A program made the translations under genes and the position numbers. The notes beneath the pieces are model-generated. The model was given only the letters and a program-made list of their open reading frames with translations, was not told where the DNA came from and made no database searches. 64,000 nt of DNA from the NCBI RefSeq assembly GCF_014191305.1, contig NZ_JACHWJ010000001.1:310001-374000 (forward strand), written 5' to 3'. Numbering within the stretch: position 1 is the first letter of the stretch; each line of letters opens with the position of its first letter. Positions 43,236 through 51,649 of the stretch are shown here, piece after piece. Source of the stretch: Pseudoclavibacter helvolus (GTDB lineage: Bacteria > Actinomycetota > Actinomycetes > Actinomycetales > Microbacteriaceae).

Positions 43236-44263
43236 CCGCATCCAACACCCGCAAGATCGATCGTTCGGTCGCCGTCGCCGGTTTCCCATTCCCGTTCCCG
43301 AAGGAGACGTACCGCTACAGCACCAACGTGGAGCCCGCGTCAGTTCCGCGCGCGACGACGGCCGGCTCCTGGGGTGAGCATCCCGTCGACATCGATCACG
43401 CCTACCTGGGCGAGCTCGCCGAGCGCGCGAGCATCCTGAGCTCCGACCCGTCGCGACTGCAGTGCCTGCCGCACATGGTTCCGGCCGCGTGGGATGCGAT
43501 GTTCGTGCTCATGGAGGAGCTGGCGGCCGCCTACCCGCAGCACATGAGCCTCACGCGCGAGGGCGGTGGCTGGCACTGGCACAACGGGCTTCTCGGCATC
43601 GACCGCTGCTTTGCGGTCGGCGAGGCGTCGTCGATGCCGGAAGGGCCACTCGGGTTCATCGGCCAGCAGGTGCAGGAGGACATCGTGCTCCTCGATCAAC
43701 GTGACGGCGAGCTGTGGGCGGACGCCGGACTCGTGACGTTCGCCGCAGACTGGTCGTTCGGCTTCGACGTCGGGATGTCCTTCCTCGAGATCCACGGCCC
43801 GGTTCCGCGCGTGCACGACGAAGGGGTCATCCCGCGCGCGCAGGCCTTCCTCATGCGGCTCGAACCAGGGCAGAGCTACCGTCGCACCAACTGGACGCTC
43901 ACGGTCGACGGCAAGCTCGACACGTCGACGGAGACTTACCCGGAGTGGGGCCCCGACCGCACGGCTCTTGTGGACGGGCCGCTCGCCGCCGTCGGCGACC
44001 GACTTAACCTGCGGACCGAGGTCCAGCACCTCATTCGCCTGCCGGAATCGAACGCCATCATGTTCCTCATCCGCAGCTACCTGCTGCCGTTCTCCGCCCT
44101 CGCGACGGTGCCGGCGTGGGCGGCGCGCACGGTGGAGGTGCTCGAGGAACTGCCTGAGGACATGGCCGAGTACAAGGGCGTGCTCCGAACTCGTGAGGTC
44201 GGCGTCCGCTGGCTGCGGGAGTTCGGTGGCGTCTGCGAGGGAAGCGCCGCCGGGGCCGCGTGA
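43232..44263 (+). CDS. heme-dependent oxidative N-demethylase, alpha-subunit family (DUF3445)
   Basis: 343 aa from GTG 43232. Conserved features: GFPFPFPKETYRYSTNVEPA, LVTFAADWSFGFDVGMSFLEIHGPVP split region and RRTNWTLTVDGKLDTSTETYPEW. In HODM this subunit is a PAS-type heme protein that demethylates secondary amines with electrons from a flavin/2Fe-2S reductase. The reductase gene just upstream has lost its 5' two thirds, so the electron donor may be missing. Confidence 0.85.
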   Translation: MTASNTRKIDRSVAVAGFPFPFPKETYRYSTNVEPASVPRATTAGSWGEHPVDIDHAYLGELAERASILSSDPSRLQCLPHMVPAAWDAMFVLMEELAAAYPQHMSLTREGGGWHWHNGLLGIDRCFAVGEASSMPEGPLGFIGQQVQEDIVLLDQRDGELWADAGLVTFAADWSFGFDVGMSFLEIHGPVPRVHDEGVIPRAQAFLMRLEPGQSYRRTNWTLTVDGKLDTSTETYPEWGPDRTALVDGPLAAVGDRLNLRTEVQHLIRLPESNAIMFLIRSYLLPFSALATVPAWAARTVEVLEELPEDMAEYKGVLRTREVGVRWLREFGGVCEGSAAGAA

Positions 44264-44290
44264 CGAGAACCGGTGCCAGCAACTGCTGTG

Positions 44291-44296
44291 TAGCCT
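44291..44296 (+). promoter_or_regulatory. -10 box TAGCCT, leaderless promoter of a small gene
   Basis: TAGCCT, 7 nt before the ATG at 44304. Confidence 0.5.
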
Positions 44297-44303
44297 TGCC
44301 GTC

Positions 44304-44543
44304 ATGGCTGATGCTGAGCAGGTCTCGAGCGAGCGCGGAAGCGCGCAGGAGCACGAGCGCGGCACCGAAGGGCCCGACGCTCCTGGAGAGCAGAAGGCCC
44401 CGACTCAGCAGGAGCGAGCCGAGGCAACGCTCCGGTCGATCATGGCCGGCGGCAACCTGACCGCCGAGACGATGAAGCTCTCGAACGACTTCACCGACCG
44501 CCAAGTGTCTCGCCTCAAGGCCCTCTTTCGGCGCACCTCGTAG
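44304..44543 (+). CDS. small hypothetical protein
   Basis: 79 aa. The first half is acidic and disordered (SSERGSAQEHERGTEGPDA); the second half looks helical and basic (RAEATLRSIMAGGNLTAET, LSNDFTDRQVSRLKALFRR). The TAGCCT box 7 nt before the ATG supports it as a real leaderless gene. Not recognised; no enzyme motif. It ends 104 bp before the convergent TauE gene, a gap containing CGCTGAA repeats. Confidence 0.6.
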   Translation: MADAEQVSSERGSAQEHERGTEGPDAPGEQKAPTQQERAEATLRSIMAGGNLTAETMKLSNDFTDRQVSRLKALFRRTS

Positions 44544-44647
44544 CGTCTCCCGCTGAATGATCCGCTGAATTACCCGCTGAACCTGCTGTTGAACGTCCCG
44601 GCGATCGACACCGCAGTCGGCGTCAGCGAGAGGGCCAGGTTGGGCGC

Positions 44648-45400
44648 CTAGACGAGCAGGTAGACGGCGCCGCTGATGGTCAGTACCAGCACGATGCGGT
44701 CGAACAGCTTCTGGCTCAGGCGGGGCGCGAGCCAGCGACCGAGGAAGGCGCCCCCGATGAGGAGCGGCACGAGGAGCAGGTCGAGTATGAGGGTGCCCGG
44801 GGTGATGAGTCCTAAGCCGATCGAGAACGGCAGCTTCGCTATGTTGACGATCGCGAAGAACCAGGCTGCCGTGCCGAGGAAGGCCTTGACTGGGAACTTG
44901 GCGGCGAGGAAATACATCGACATCACGGGTCCGCCGGCGTTGGCGACCATCGTCGTGAACCCGCCGAGGGAGCCGTAGCCGGCACGGGCGACCTTGGCGG
45001 CCCGGTCGCTTGGTGTCTCCGGGGTTCGGTAGCGGCGCCACACGGTGATCGCCACGAGGACTAGCAGGATGATGCCGATGACGCGCCGCACCCAACCATC
45101 GTCGGCGAAGGCGAGGAAGGCGGCACCCGCGAGCAGGCCGACGGCGACCGCCGGGATGAGCTTGACGAGCGTCGGCCAGTCGGCGTGGCGCCGGTAGGTC
45201 CAGAGCGCGAACATGTCGCCGACGATGAGTAGCACCAGGAGGGCGCCGGTCGATTGCTTGGCCGGGAGAACCGCGGCGAATGTCGCGACCGACAGGGTCG
45301 TGACTCCGGGCAGGGCGGTCTTCGAGATCCCGACAGCGAAGGCGGCGGCTGCGAGCAGCGCCCAGGCGAAGGCGGGCAGTTGGGGGAGCAGCTCGAGCAC
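44648..45400 (-). CDS. TauE/SafE sulfite/anion exporter family protein
   Basis: 250 aa from GTG 45400, leaderless (TAGACT 6 nt upstream). Two repeats of membrane helices: AWALLAAAAFAVGISKTALP (GISKTALPG is the family signature), LLVLLIVGDMFALWTYRRHA, then GSLGGFTTMVANAGGPVMSMYFLA (second repeat, GGFTTMVANAGGP). The pattern predicts 7-8 helices. It likely moves sulfite, sulfoacetate or similar anions across the cytoplasmic membrane. Confidence 0.9.
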   Translation of the reverse strand: MLELLPQLPAFAWALLAAAAFAVGISKTALPGVTTLSVATFAAVLPAKQSTGALLVLLIVGDMFALWTYRRHADWPTLVKLIPAVAVGLLAGAAFLAFADDGWVRRVIGIILLVLVAITVWRRYRTPETPSDRAAKVARAGYGSLGGFTTMVANAGGPVMSMYFLAAKFPVKAFLGTAAWFFAIVNIAKLPFSIGLGLITPGTLILDLLLVPLLIGGAFLGRWLAPRLSQKLFDRIVLVLTISGAVYLLV

Positions 45401-45406
45401 TCAACG

Positions 45407-45412
45407 AGTCTA
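45407..45412 (-). promoter_or_regulatory. -10 box TAGACT, leaderless promoter of the TauE gene
   Basis: TAGACT on the minus strand, 6 nt before the GTG at 45400. Confidence 0.55.
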
Positions 45413-45588
45413 GGCCCGAGGCCGAGTTTGTCCTGTCGTGCCGACAAGTGCGTGAGTCTCGGGACGCGCTTCCCGGTGCGTGAGGCCGGGGCTCGATGAG
45501 TAGCTGGCCCGCGGGCGCGCCAACTCTGCGGGGGAAGCACACGGCGCGCGCCGCTTCACACGCGGTTCCGGCGAGCCGCAGGCCCGGT

Positions 45589-46563
45589 TCAGTCGCCGGC
45601 GAGCTCCTCTGGCCAGGGCGGGTTCGCGCCGGCGCGGGCGACCGTGACCGCCGCGCTGCGTGCCGCGGTCGCGAGGGCGGCATCCACCCAGCTCAGGTCG
45701 GGATCGTCTACGAGCAGGCTGTTGCGGATGCTCGGCGCCGAGACGGCGTGAAGCAGCCCGGACATGAAGGCGTCGCCAGCCCCGACCGTGTCGGCGACGC
45801 GGACAGGCGGTGCCTGCACGGTCAGCTCGCGCTCCCCGGCGCGCGCGAGGGCGCCGTCGCCGCCGCGCGTCATGACGGCGAGGCGCGCGCCGAGCTCGAC
45901 GAAGCGCTGCAGGACCTCGGCGGGGGTGAATCCGGGGTACAGCCACTCGGCGTCCTCGTCGCTGAGCTTCACGACGTGACTGAGCGCGATCAGCGCTTCG
46001 ACGCGGTCGCGCACGGAGTCGCGCTCGCCCATGATGGCAGCGCGAACGTTGGGGTCGTAGCTCGTGAGGATCCCGCCGCGCGCTCTCGCGTCGCTGAACG
46101 CGACGCGGACGACGGCGGCACCTGGCTCGACGACCGCGCCGATTGAGCCCGTGTGCAGGACTTCGATACCCGCGAGGTCTGGGGTTGGCAGCGAGAAGTC
46201 GAGGTCGAACTCGTAACTGGCGCTCCCGTGCTCGTCGAGGGTCGCCTTCGCGGTGGACGTGCGCTGCCCGTCGAGCGCGCCGTCGACGAGGGTGACGCCC
46301 GATGCTTCGAGGTGGTCGAGCACAAGTCTGCCGAGCTCATCGTCGGCGAGTCGGGCCGCGAGCTTGGCGGAGTGGCCGAGGCGGGCGAGGCCGACGGCGA
46401 CGTTCATGGGCGAGCCTCCGGGCAGCGCCCGGCCGTCGGGGGAGTCGGCGTCGCCCGGCAGCAGGTCGACAAGCGCCTCTCCGAGCACAAGCGCGCTGGC
46501 GAGGTCGCCGGCCTCCCGTGCGCCGAGGGTTCCCACATCGGTGGATGCATCGTGGTGGTTCAT
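45589..46563 (-). CDS. PfkB-family carbohydrate kinase (fructokinase-like)
   Basis: 324 aa from ATG 46563, overlapping the upstream stop (ATGA). N-terminal sugar motif ALPGGSPMNVAVGLARLG; catalytic motif VADTVGAGDAFMSGLL with the base Asp (GAGDA). The middle (YDPNVRAAIMGERDSVRDRV, VVKLSDEDAEWLYPG) matches bacterial fructokinases. It phosphorylates fructose or another sugar with ATP in the cytosol. Coupled to the MDMPI-type gene. Confidence 0.88.
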   Translation of the reverse strand: MNHHDASTDVGTLGAREAGDLASALVLGEALVDLLPGDADSPDGRALPGGSPMNVAVGLARLGHSAKLAARLADDELGRLVLDHLEASGVTLVDGALDGQRTSTAKATLDEHGSASYEFDLDFSLPTPDLAGIEVLHTGSIGAVVEPGAAVVRVAFSDARARGGILTSYDPNVRAAIMGERDSVRDRVEALIALSHVVKLSDEDAEWLYPGFTPAEVLQRFVELGARLAVMTRGGDGALARAGERELTVQAPPVRVADTVGAGDAFMSGLLHAVSAPSIRNSLLVDDPDLSWVDAALATAARSAAVTVARAGANPPWPEELAGD

Positions 46564-47171
46564 GAGATCGCCTCCGGTGCGACGTCGCGACCGCTCAGCC
46601 AGAGGAGCAGGTCGATTGCGGTTCCTCGAACGGCCGGTCCTTGGCCGAGCGAGAGGGACGGTTCGGGTCTTGCGTCCGTTGCCACGAGGCGGCGGCCGGC
46701 GGCGAGCTCGCGCCCGCCACCCATCGCCACGGGCGTCTTGCGCTGGTAGGCGATCGCTTCGAGTACGGCGCCGACGGGGTAGGTGTGCGCGATGCCGAGG
46801 GGCCGACGGATGTCCTCGCCGTGCACGATTGCCTCCACGTAGCGCTGCGCTGCCGGCGTCGGCGCGCTTGTGGTGCGGCCGGTGACCTCGCGAAAGCGCG
46901 CGAGCGTGTCGCTCGGCCGAGCCCGGCGCTCCTCCTCGACGCCGCGCTGGTTGAGGGCGTCGAAGTCGAACGTCGCCGCAGCCAGTCGCGCGACGAACCG
47001 GAACCGGGTGGTGCTGGCGTCGTTCACGAGGTGGGCGAGCACGTCGTGCACTGTCCATCCGGTGCAGAGCGAGGGCGTGGCCCAGTCTGCGTCGTCCAGG
47101 TGTTCGAGGTCGGCGACGAGGGCTCGCCGTTCGGCGTGCACGATGCTCCAGTGCGATTTCTCTCGGCTCAC
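46560..47171 (-). CDS. maleylpyruvate isomerase family, mycothiol-dependent (DinB-like)
   Basis: 203 aa from GTG 47171, leaderless (TAGCGT 7 nt upstream). The N-terminal metal-binding four-helix domain has LEHLDDADWATPSLCTGWTV and HDVLAHLVNDAS, followed by RYVEAIVHGEDIRRPLGI (HGEDIRRP, second His). These proteins use mycothiol as thiol cofactor in place of glutathione. Substrate unknown; co-transcribed with the sugar kinase. Confidence 0.85.
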   Translation of the reverse strand: MSREKSHWSIVHAERRALVADLEHLDDADWATPSLCTGWTVHDVLAHLVNDASTTRFRFVARLAAATFDFDALNQRGVEEERRARPSDTLARFREVTGRTTSAPTPAAQRYVEAIVHGEDIRRPLGIAHTYPVGAVLEAIAYQRKTPVAMGGGRELAAGRRLVATDARPEPSLSLGQGPAVRGTAIDLLLWLSGRDVAPEAIS

Positions 47172-47178
47172 CTGACCG

Positions 47179-47184
47179 ACGCTA
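47179..47184 (-). promoter_or_regulatory. -10 box TAGCGT, leaderless promoter of the MDMPI-kinase operon
   Basis: TAGCGT on the minus strand, 7 nt before the GTG at 47171. Confidence 0.5.
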
Positions 47185-47322
47185 CCGTCTCCATGACGTG
47201 GCTGCGAGCGTCACGGCGGTAGCGCTCGTCGCGGCGGAGGGGAGCTGTGAAGTCAACCCCGTCGGAGGAGGGGGCGAGCATCCGTAGCCTCAGGGGATCA
47301 TCCCCCGACGAGAGGAACTCCC

Positions 47323-48537
47323 GTGCGCGCAGTGACGTGGCAGTCGAACGGCAAGGTCGAAGTTGCGACGGTCCCCAGGGCCACCATCGAGGATGCGGGG
47401 GATGTGGTCATCAGGGTCACGTCGGCCGCGATTTGCGGGTCCGACCTGCACCTCTACAGCGTGTTCGGGCCGTTCCTCGCGCGGGGCGACATCCTTGGCC
47501 ACGAGACGATGGGCATCGTCGAAGAAGTGGGCGACGGCGTGAGGAAACTCGCAGTTGGGGATCGAATTGTTGTGCCGTTTGTGATCGCCTGCAGAGACTG
47601 CGAGATGTGCCACTCGGGGCTGTCGACCCAGTGCGACGTCACGCAGAACCGCGAGCAGGGGACCGGTGCCGCCCTCTACGGGTACACGGAGCTCTACGGT
47701 TCGGTGCCGGGCGGGCAGGCCGAGTTCCTGCGCGTGCGCCGCGCTGACAACAACGCGATCAAGGTCGGGCATGCGCTCTCCGACGAGCGCTACCTGTTCC
47801 TCAGCGACATCCTCCCGACAGCGTGGCAGGGGGTGCAGTACGCCAACGTGCCCGAGGGGGGAACGCTCGCCGTGCTCGGGCTCGGGCCGGTTGGTCAGTT
47901 CGCGGCCCGCATCGGCAGGTACCTCGGGTACCGAGTGCTCGGCGTCGACCCGGTGCCGGAGCGGCGGGCCCTGGCCGAACGGTACGGGGTGGAGGTGTTC
48001 GACTTCGACGAGGCCACGGCGGATGCGCTCCGGGAGGCGACGGGTGGCCGCGGCCCCGATTCGGTCGTGGATGCAGTTGGTCTCGAAGCGCACGGCGTCG
48101 GAGCGGGCCCCGCCGGCGGTGCTGGTCTTGCTGGCCTGGCCGGGTTAGCACAGAAGGGTGCCGGCCTACTGCCAGACGCGCTCGCGAAGAAGGTCATCGA
48201 GACGGTGGGAGTCGATCGGCTCTCGGCACTCGTGCTGGCTCTCGACGCAGTGCGTCGCGGCGGAACCGTCTCGCTGAGCGGTGTCTACGCTGGAGTTGCG
48301 GACCCCATGCCGCTCATGACGATGTTCGACAAGCAGCTCACGCTGCGCATGGGGCAGTGCAATGTGCAGCGGTGGATCCCCGAGCTGCTGCCGCTTGTTG
48401 AGGATGCGAGCGACCCGCTCGGTACGGAGGACCTCGTGACCCACCGTGTCCCACTCGAGGACGCGCCCCGCATGTACGACGTCTTCCAGAAGAAGGCCGA
48501 CGGCTGCATCAAGGTCGTCCTGAAGCCCCGCGGCTAG
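47323..48537 (+). CDS. zinc-dependent medium-chain dehydrogenase, formaldehyde-dehydrogenase-like
   Basis: 404 aa from GTG 47323 with AGAGGAA upstream; a TAGCCT box at 47285-47290 could be its -10. Catalytic zinc ligands: ICGSDLHLY and GHETMGIVEEVG. Structural zinc: CRDCEMCHSGLSTQCD. NAD site: VLGLGPVGQFAARIG. A Gly/Ala-rich insert (GAGPAGGAGLAGLAGLAQ) lies in the nucleotide domain. The length matches glutathione-independent formaldehyde/threonine dehydrogenase-like enzymes. Monocistronic. Confidence 0.88.
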   Translation: MRAVTWQSNGKVEVATVPRATIEDAGDVVIRVTSAAICGSDLHLYSVFGPFLARGDILGHETMGIVEEVGDGVRKLAVGDRIVVPFVIACRDCEMCHSGLSTQCDVTQNREQGTGAALYGYTELYGSVPGGQAEFLRVRRADNNAIKVGHALSDERYLFLSDILPTAWQGVQYANVPEGGTLAVLGLGPVGQFAARIGRYLGYRVLGVDPVPERRALAERYGVEVFDFDEATADALREATGGRGPDSVVDAVGLEAHGVGAGPAGGAGLAGLAGLAQKGAGLLPDALAKKVIETVGVDRLSALVLALDAVRRGGTVSLSGVYAGVADPMPLMTMFDKQLTLRMGQCNVQRWIPELLPLVEDASDPLGTEDLVTHRVPLEDAPRMYDVFQKKADGCIKVVLKPRG

Positions 48538-48571
48538 CGGGGGAGCCGAGTCGCGTCTCGCCCCTGGCATC

Positions 48572-48787
48572 TCACTCCGCGGCGGCAGGCTCCCAGCGAA
48601 GGAGCTCACCTGGCTGGCAGTCGAGGGCTTCGCAGAGCGCCTCGAGGGTCGTTAAGCGCACGGCCTTAGCGCGGCCGTTCTTGAGGACGGCGAGGTTGGC
48701 AGGCGTGATGCCGACTCGTTCGGCGAGCTCGCCGACGGACATCTTCCGTCGCGCGAGCATCACGTCGATGTCGATGGCGATGCCCAT
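48572..48787 (-). CDS. small Cro/CI-type HTH regulator (YozG-like)
   Basis: 71 aa. Nearly the whole protein is one HTH_3-type domain: MSVGELAERVGITPANLAVL and KAVRLTTLEALCEALDCQPG. It partners with the DUF2975 membrane protein encoded just upstream; its ATG shares a base with that gene's stop (TGATG). Such pairs are common in Firmicutes and actinobacteria and are thought to be membrane-linked transcription switches. Confidence 0.9.
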   Translation of the reverse strand: MGIAIDIDVMLARRKMSVGELAERVGITPANLAVLKNGRAKAVRLTTLEALCEALDCQPGELLRWEPAAAE

Positions 48788-49271
48788 CAGATGACCTCGT
48801 CGAGCTCGCCGCGGAGGCTCAGCGCCTCTGCTTCGCGCTGGGTGGCAAGGCGCAAGAGCATGCGCATCACCACCATGAGAAGGGCTCCGCCTGCCGTGAC
48901 AAGCGCGGCGCCGCAGAGGAGGCCGATGAGGCCGGGCGCTGCAGAGCCTGGGGCGAGCAGGACTGCGAGCACGAAGATCGTGAGGGCCGCGACGGCCATG
49001 GCGCCGATGATCGTGTCGACGTAGCGGAAGGCCCCTGCGAGAAGACCGAGCCGCTACGGACCATCGTCAGGAGGCGCCAGATGCAGACGGCGCTGACCTG
49101 CAGCGTGAGAACGAAGATCGCGGCAAGCGCCACGAGCGCGACGCGGGCCACCATGGGAACGCCGGCGAGGTCAGCCCAGACGAGCGGCAGGAGCAGGAGC
49201 TGGACGCCGAGTGAGCCGATGAGCGACACGGCGATGAGTGTCTTGAGTATGAAGATGGTGACGGTGCCCAC
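48787..49271 (-). pseudogene. DUF2975 membrane protein, frameshifted in a G-run
   Basis: GTG 49271 has AGGAGGTCAC upstream. The first frame gives two helices (IFILKTLIAVSLIGSLGVQL, VALVALAAIFVLTLQVSAVC) to MVRSGSVFSQG; then the family continues in the next frame as AFRYVDTIIGAMAVAALTIF and two more helices, ending at 48787. Adding one G to the GGGG run (49032-49035, minus strand) restores a single 161-aa DUF2975 protein. As written the first frame goes on with Ser/Arg-rich nonsense. Confidence 0.82.
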
Positions 49272-49371
49272 GGCGTGACCTCCTGCTGTACAACGATGTT
49301 TTTCTATCGATTATCGATAGGTTACCGCAGGTTCGTCGATCAGCGGGCGCACGTGAGCGAAGCGGAACGTT

Positions 49372-50226
49372 CTAGAAGAGCGGCCAGGGCGCGGCTGGCA
49401 TGTCGCCCTCCGGGGGCGGGAACTCGCCTTCCTCTGCGAGGCGGTCGACGCGGGCGGCGAGCTGTTCGAGCTCCGCGCCTGAGAGCAGGGCGGCGAGTTG
49501 CGCTCCGAGGCCACCGTCGCTCGAGTCATCGAGTGCCTCGCGGAGCTTTCGGATGCTCGCCGCTTCGTCGTCCGTGAACGGTTCGCCGAGCCACCCCCAG
49601 AGCACGGTGCGCAGCTTCGGCTCGACGTGGAACGACAGGCCGTGGTCGACGCCGTACCGGTGCCCGTCGGACATGGCGAGCACGTGGCCGCCCTTGCGGT
49701 CGGCGTTGTTGACGACGGCGTCGAAGATCGCCATGCGGCGGATCGGTGGGGAGTCCTCGTGCACTAGCACGACTTCGCGGCCAGTCTCGTCTTCGCCGGT
49801 CAGGACGGTACGCCACCCCGACTCAGGGACATCCGTCGCGTCGACGAGGTCGACGGCTTCCTGAGACTCGTCGATCTCCTGCCAGAGCTGGAGCATCCCG
49901 GGCCCGAACTGCCCGTCACCGAGCCAGGTGCGCGGCACGATGTTCCAGCCGAGGGCTTCAGAGACGAGGTAGGCGGCGACCTCGCGGTTTGCGAGGTCGT
50001 TGCCGGGGAAGTCCCAGAGCGGCTTCTCTCCCCGCGACGGCTTGTACACGACTTCGACCGGGTCGGCCCCCGGAGCCGTGTACGTCCCGACGAACGTCGC
50101 GTTCGACGCGCTCATGACGCGGGCGGTGAGCTCGAGCGTCTCGCCGGACCTCGACTCCGCGTCCGGTTCAGCCCCGTCTGGCGTGGCGCCGCCGACCGCC
50201 TTCCCGCTCGGTTCGGCTTCGGTCAC
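49372..50226 (-). CDS. SCO1664-family protein (PI3/4-kinase-like fold)
   Basis: 284 aa from GTG 50226 (GTGA overlap with the DUF3090 gene). Kinase-like signatures: VEVVYKPSRGEKPLWDFPGN (Lys), VVNNADRKGGHVL and GVDHGLSFHVEPKLRTVLWGW (DHGLSF). This family is conserved across actinobacteria and always near DUF3090 and MSMEG_4193-type genes. Activity is unproven. Confidence 0.9.
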   Translation of the reverse strand: MTEAEPSGKAVGGATPDGAEPDAESRSGETLELTARVMSASNATFVGTYTAPGADPVEVVYKPSRGEKPLWDFPGNDLANREVAAYLVSEALGWNIVPRTWLGDGQFGPGMLQLWQEIDESQEAVDLVDATDVPESGWRTVLTGEDETGREVVLVHEDSPPIRRMAIFDAVVNNADRKGGHVLAMSDGHRYGVDHGLSFHVEPKLRTVLWGWLGEPFTDDEAASIRKLREALDDSSDGGLGAQLAALLSGAELEQLAARVDRLAEEGEFPPPEGDMPAAPWPLF

Positions 50227-50831
50227 AGGCCGTCGTCAGCCGGGCAGTTGTGGCCTTCCGGGTCCATCGGGAGGCCGCAGCGCGGGCACAGGGAGCGACC
50301 GGCGCCGACGATCTCGAGGGTGCGCTTCGCGAAGGCACGGGCGGAGCCGACTGGGATGCGCACCCGAAGGAGCTCCTCCGGTTCGGCGGCTTCGACGAGC
50401 TCGTCGAGGCCCGCCATGCGGGCGAGTTCGGCCTCGAGGGCTTCGGTGTCGACGTCTGCGTCGATCTCGAGTTCGACCTCGACGACGGGAATCACCTCGA
50501 GGATCACCTGCGCCGTGGCGGGCTCCCAGCCGAGGCCGATGGTGCCGACGCGGAAGCGGCCGTCGACTGGGGTGTCAAGCGGCTCCTCGTCGATGAGCTC
50601 GACGGGAGTCGAGCTCGGCACGCTGTAGCGGTTTCCGTCTTCGAGCATGATCTGGTCGAGGATCTCGTCGACCTTCTCCGCGAGCAGGGCCGACTGCTCC
50701 TTCTCGAGGATGACGCTCACGACGCGAGCTCCGTCGCGGGCCTGCAGGTAGAAGGTGCGCTCGCCGGGTTTACCGAGCGTGCCGACGACAAATCGGTCCG
50801 GCCAGTCGAATTCGTGCACGAGGGTCGTCAT
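50223..50831 (-). CDS. DUF3090 protein with zinc-ribbon tail
   Basis: 202 aa from ATG 50831, leaderless. Opens with LVHEFDWPDRFVVGTLGKPG and FYLQARDGARVVSVILEKEQ (DUF3090). The C-terminus has a small zinc ribbon, CPRCGLPMDPEGHNCP. Conserved actinobacterial protein of unknown role, coupled to the SCO1664 gene. Confidence 0.92.
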   Translation of the reverse strand: MTTLVHEFDWPDRFVVGTLGKPGERTFYLQARDGARVVSVILEKEQSALLAEKVDEILDQIMLEDGNRYSVPSSTPVELIDEEPLDTPVDGRFRVGTIGLGWEPATAQVILEVIPVVEVELEIDADVDTEALEAELARMAGLDELVEAAEPEELLRVRIPVGSARAFAKRTLEIVGAGRSLCPRCGLPMDPEGHNCPADDGL

Positions 50832-50838
50832 GTGCTCA

Positions 50839-50844
50839 AGCCTA
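50839..50844 (-). promoter_or_regulatory. -10 box TAGGCT, leaderless promoter of DUF3090
   Basis: TAGGCT on the minus strand, 7 nt before the ATG at 50831, although the upstream gene is only 16 bp away. Confidence 0.5.
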
Positions 50845-50847
50845 TGC

Positions 50848-51585
50848 TCAGGCGGCCCGGCCTGCGCCGCCACCGACGGTTGCGTCGCCCGAATGGGGTG
50901 CGCCCGCCGCGGAAGTCGGGGGCGGGGCCAGCCAGGAGAGGTCCCCTGCGTCGGAGTTGATGACGGGAACGCTCGGGCGTGCCCTGCCGTAGCTGATGAT
51001 CGAGATGGATGCTGGGCCAACGGCGAGGCGCTGGAACAGGTCGAGGTGCATCCCGAGTGCGTCGGCGAGCACCGACTTGATGATGTCTCCGTGGCTGACC
51101 GCGACCCAGGCGGCGCCAGGTCCGAACTCGCGCTCGACCTCGGCGTCGTGGCCGCGGATAGCCGCGACGGCTCTCGCCTGCATCGTTGCCATCGATTCGC
51201 CTTCTGGGAAGGTCACGGCAGATGGCTGCGTCTGGACGGTGGCCCAGAGCTCTTCCTTCGCGAGCTCGGCGAGCTTCCGGTTCTGCCAGGCGCCGTAGCC
51301 GCATTCGGTGATGCTGTCGTCGATCACCTCGAGCGCTGGCTGCAGGTGCGGATCCGAGTACGCGTCGGTGGGCTGCTGCGCGCGGATTGCTGCGGCCGTC
51401 TCGATGCAACGCTCAAGAGGGCTTGTCACGAGGCGGGCGAGCGGCACGGAGGCGAGCCTCGCCCCTGCCGTGGCGGCCTGTGACCTGCCCGTCTCGTCGA
51501 GGAAGACTCCTGGGGTGCGTCCCGCGAGCAGCCCACTCGCGTTCGCCGTGGTGCGTCCGTGTCGGACGAGGATGACGGTGGCCAT
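50848..51585 (-). CDS. MSMEG_4193-type histidine phosphatase/phosphomutase
   Basis: 245 aa. Start set at ATG 51585 (MATVILVRHGR) because TAGGGT lies 7 nt upstream; an in-frame GTG at 51594 falls inside that promoter. Catalytic motif VRHGRTT, second His in AWVAVSHGDIIKSVL. Cytosolic. First of the conserved trio with DUF3090 and SCO1664; in many actinobacteria mshC follows, but not here. Confidence 0.88.
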   Translation of the reverse strand: MATVILVRHGRTTANASGLLAGRTPGVFLDETGRSQAATAGARLASVPLARLVTSPLERCIETAAAIRAQQPTDAYSDPHLQPALEVIDDSITECGYGAWQNRKLAELAKEELWATVQTQPSAVTFPEGESMATMQARAVAAIRGHDAEVEREFGPGAAWVAVSHGDIIKSVLADALGMHLDLFQRLAVGPASISIISYGRARPSVPVINSDAGDLSWLAPPPTSAAGAPHSGDATVGGGAGRAA

Positions 51586-51592
51586 GCGAGTC

Positions 51593-51598
51593 ACCCTA
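51593..51598 (-). promoter_or_regulatory. -10 box TAGGGT, leaderless promoter of the phosphatase gene
   Basis: TAGGGT on the minus strand, 7 nt before the ATG at 51585. Confidence 0.5.
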
Positions 51599-51649
51599 AT
51601 CGGTAGGTCGCGGGAGGTCCCTGCGCGCGTGCCGGCCTGCCTGCGCGCC

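Noticed and set aside
44067-45683. 538-aa minus-strand frame over the TauE gene
   Set aside because: Pro/Arg/His-rich shadow of the TauE frame with no domain.
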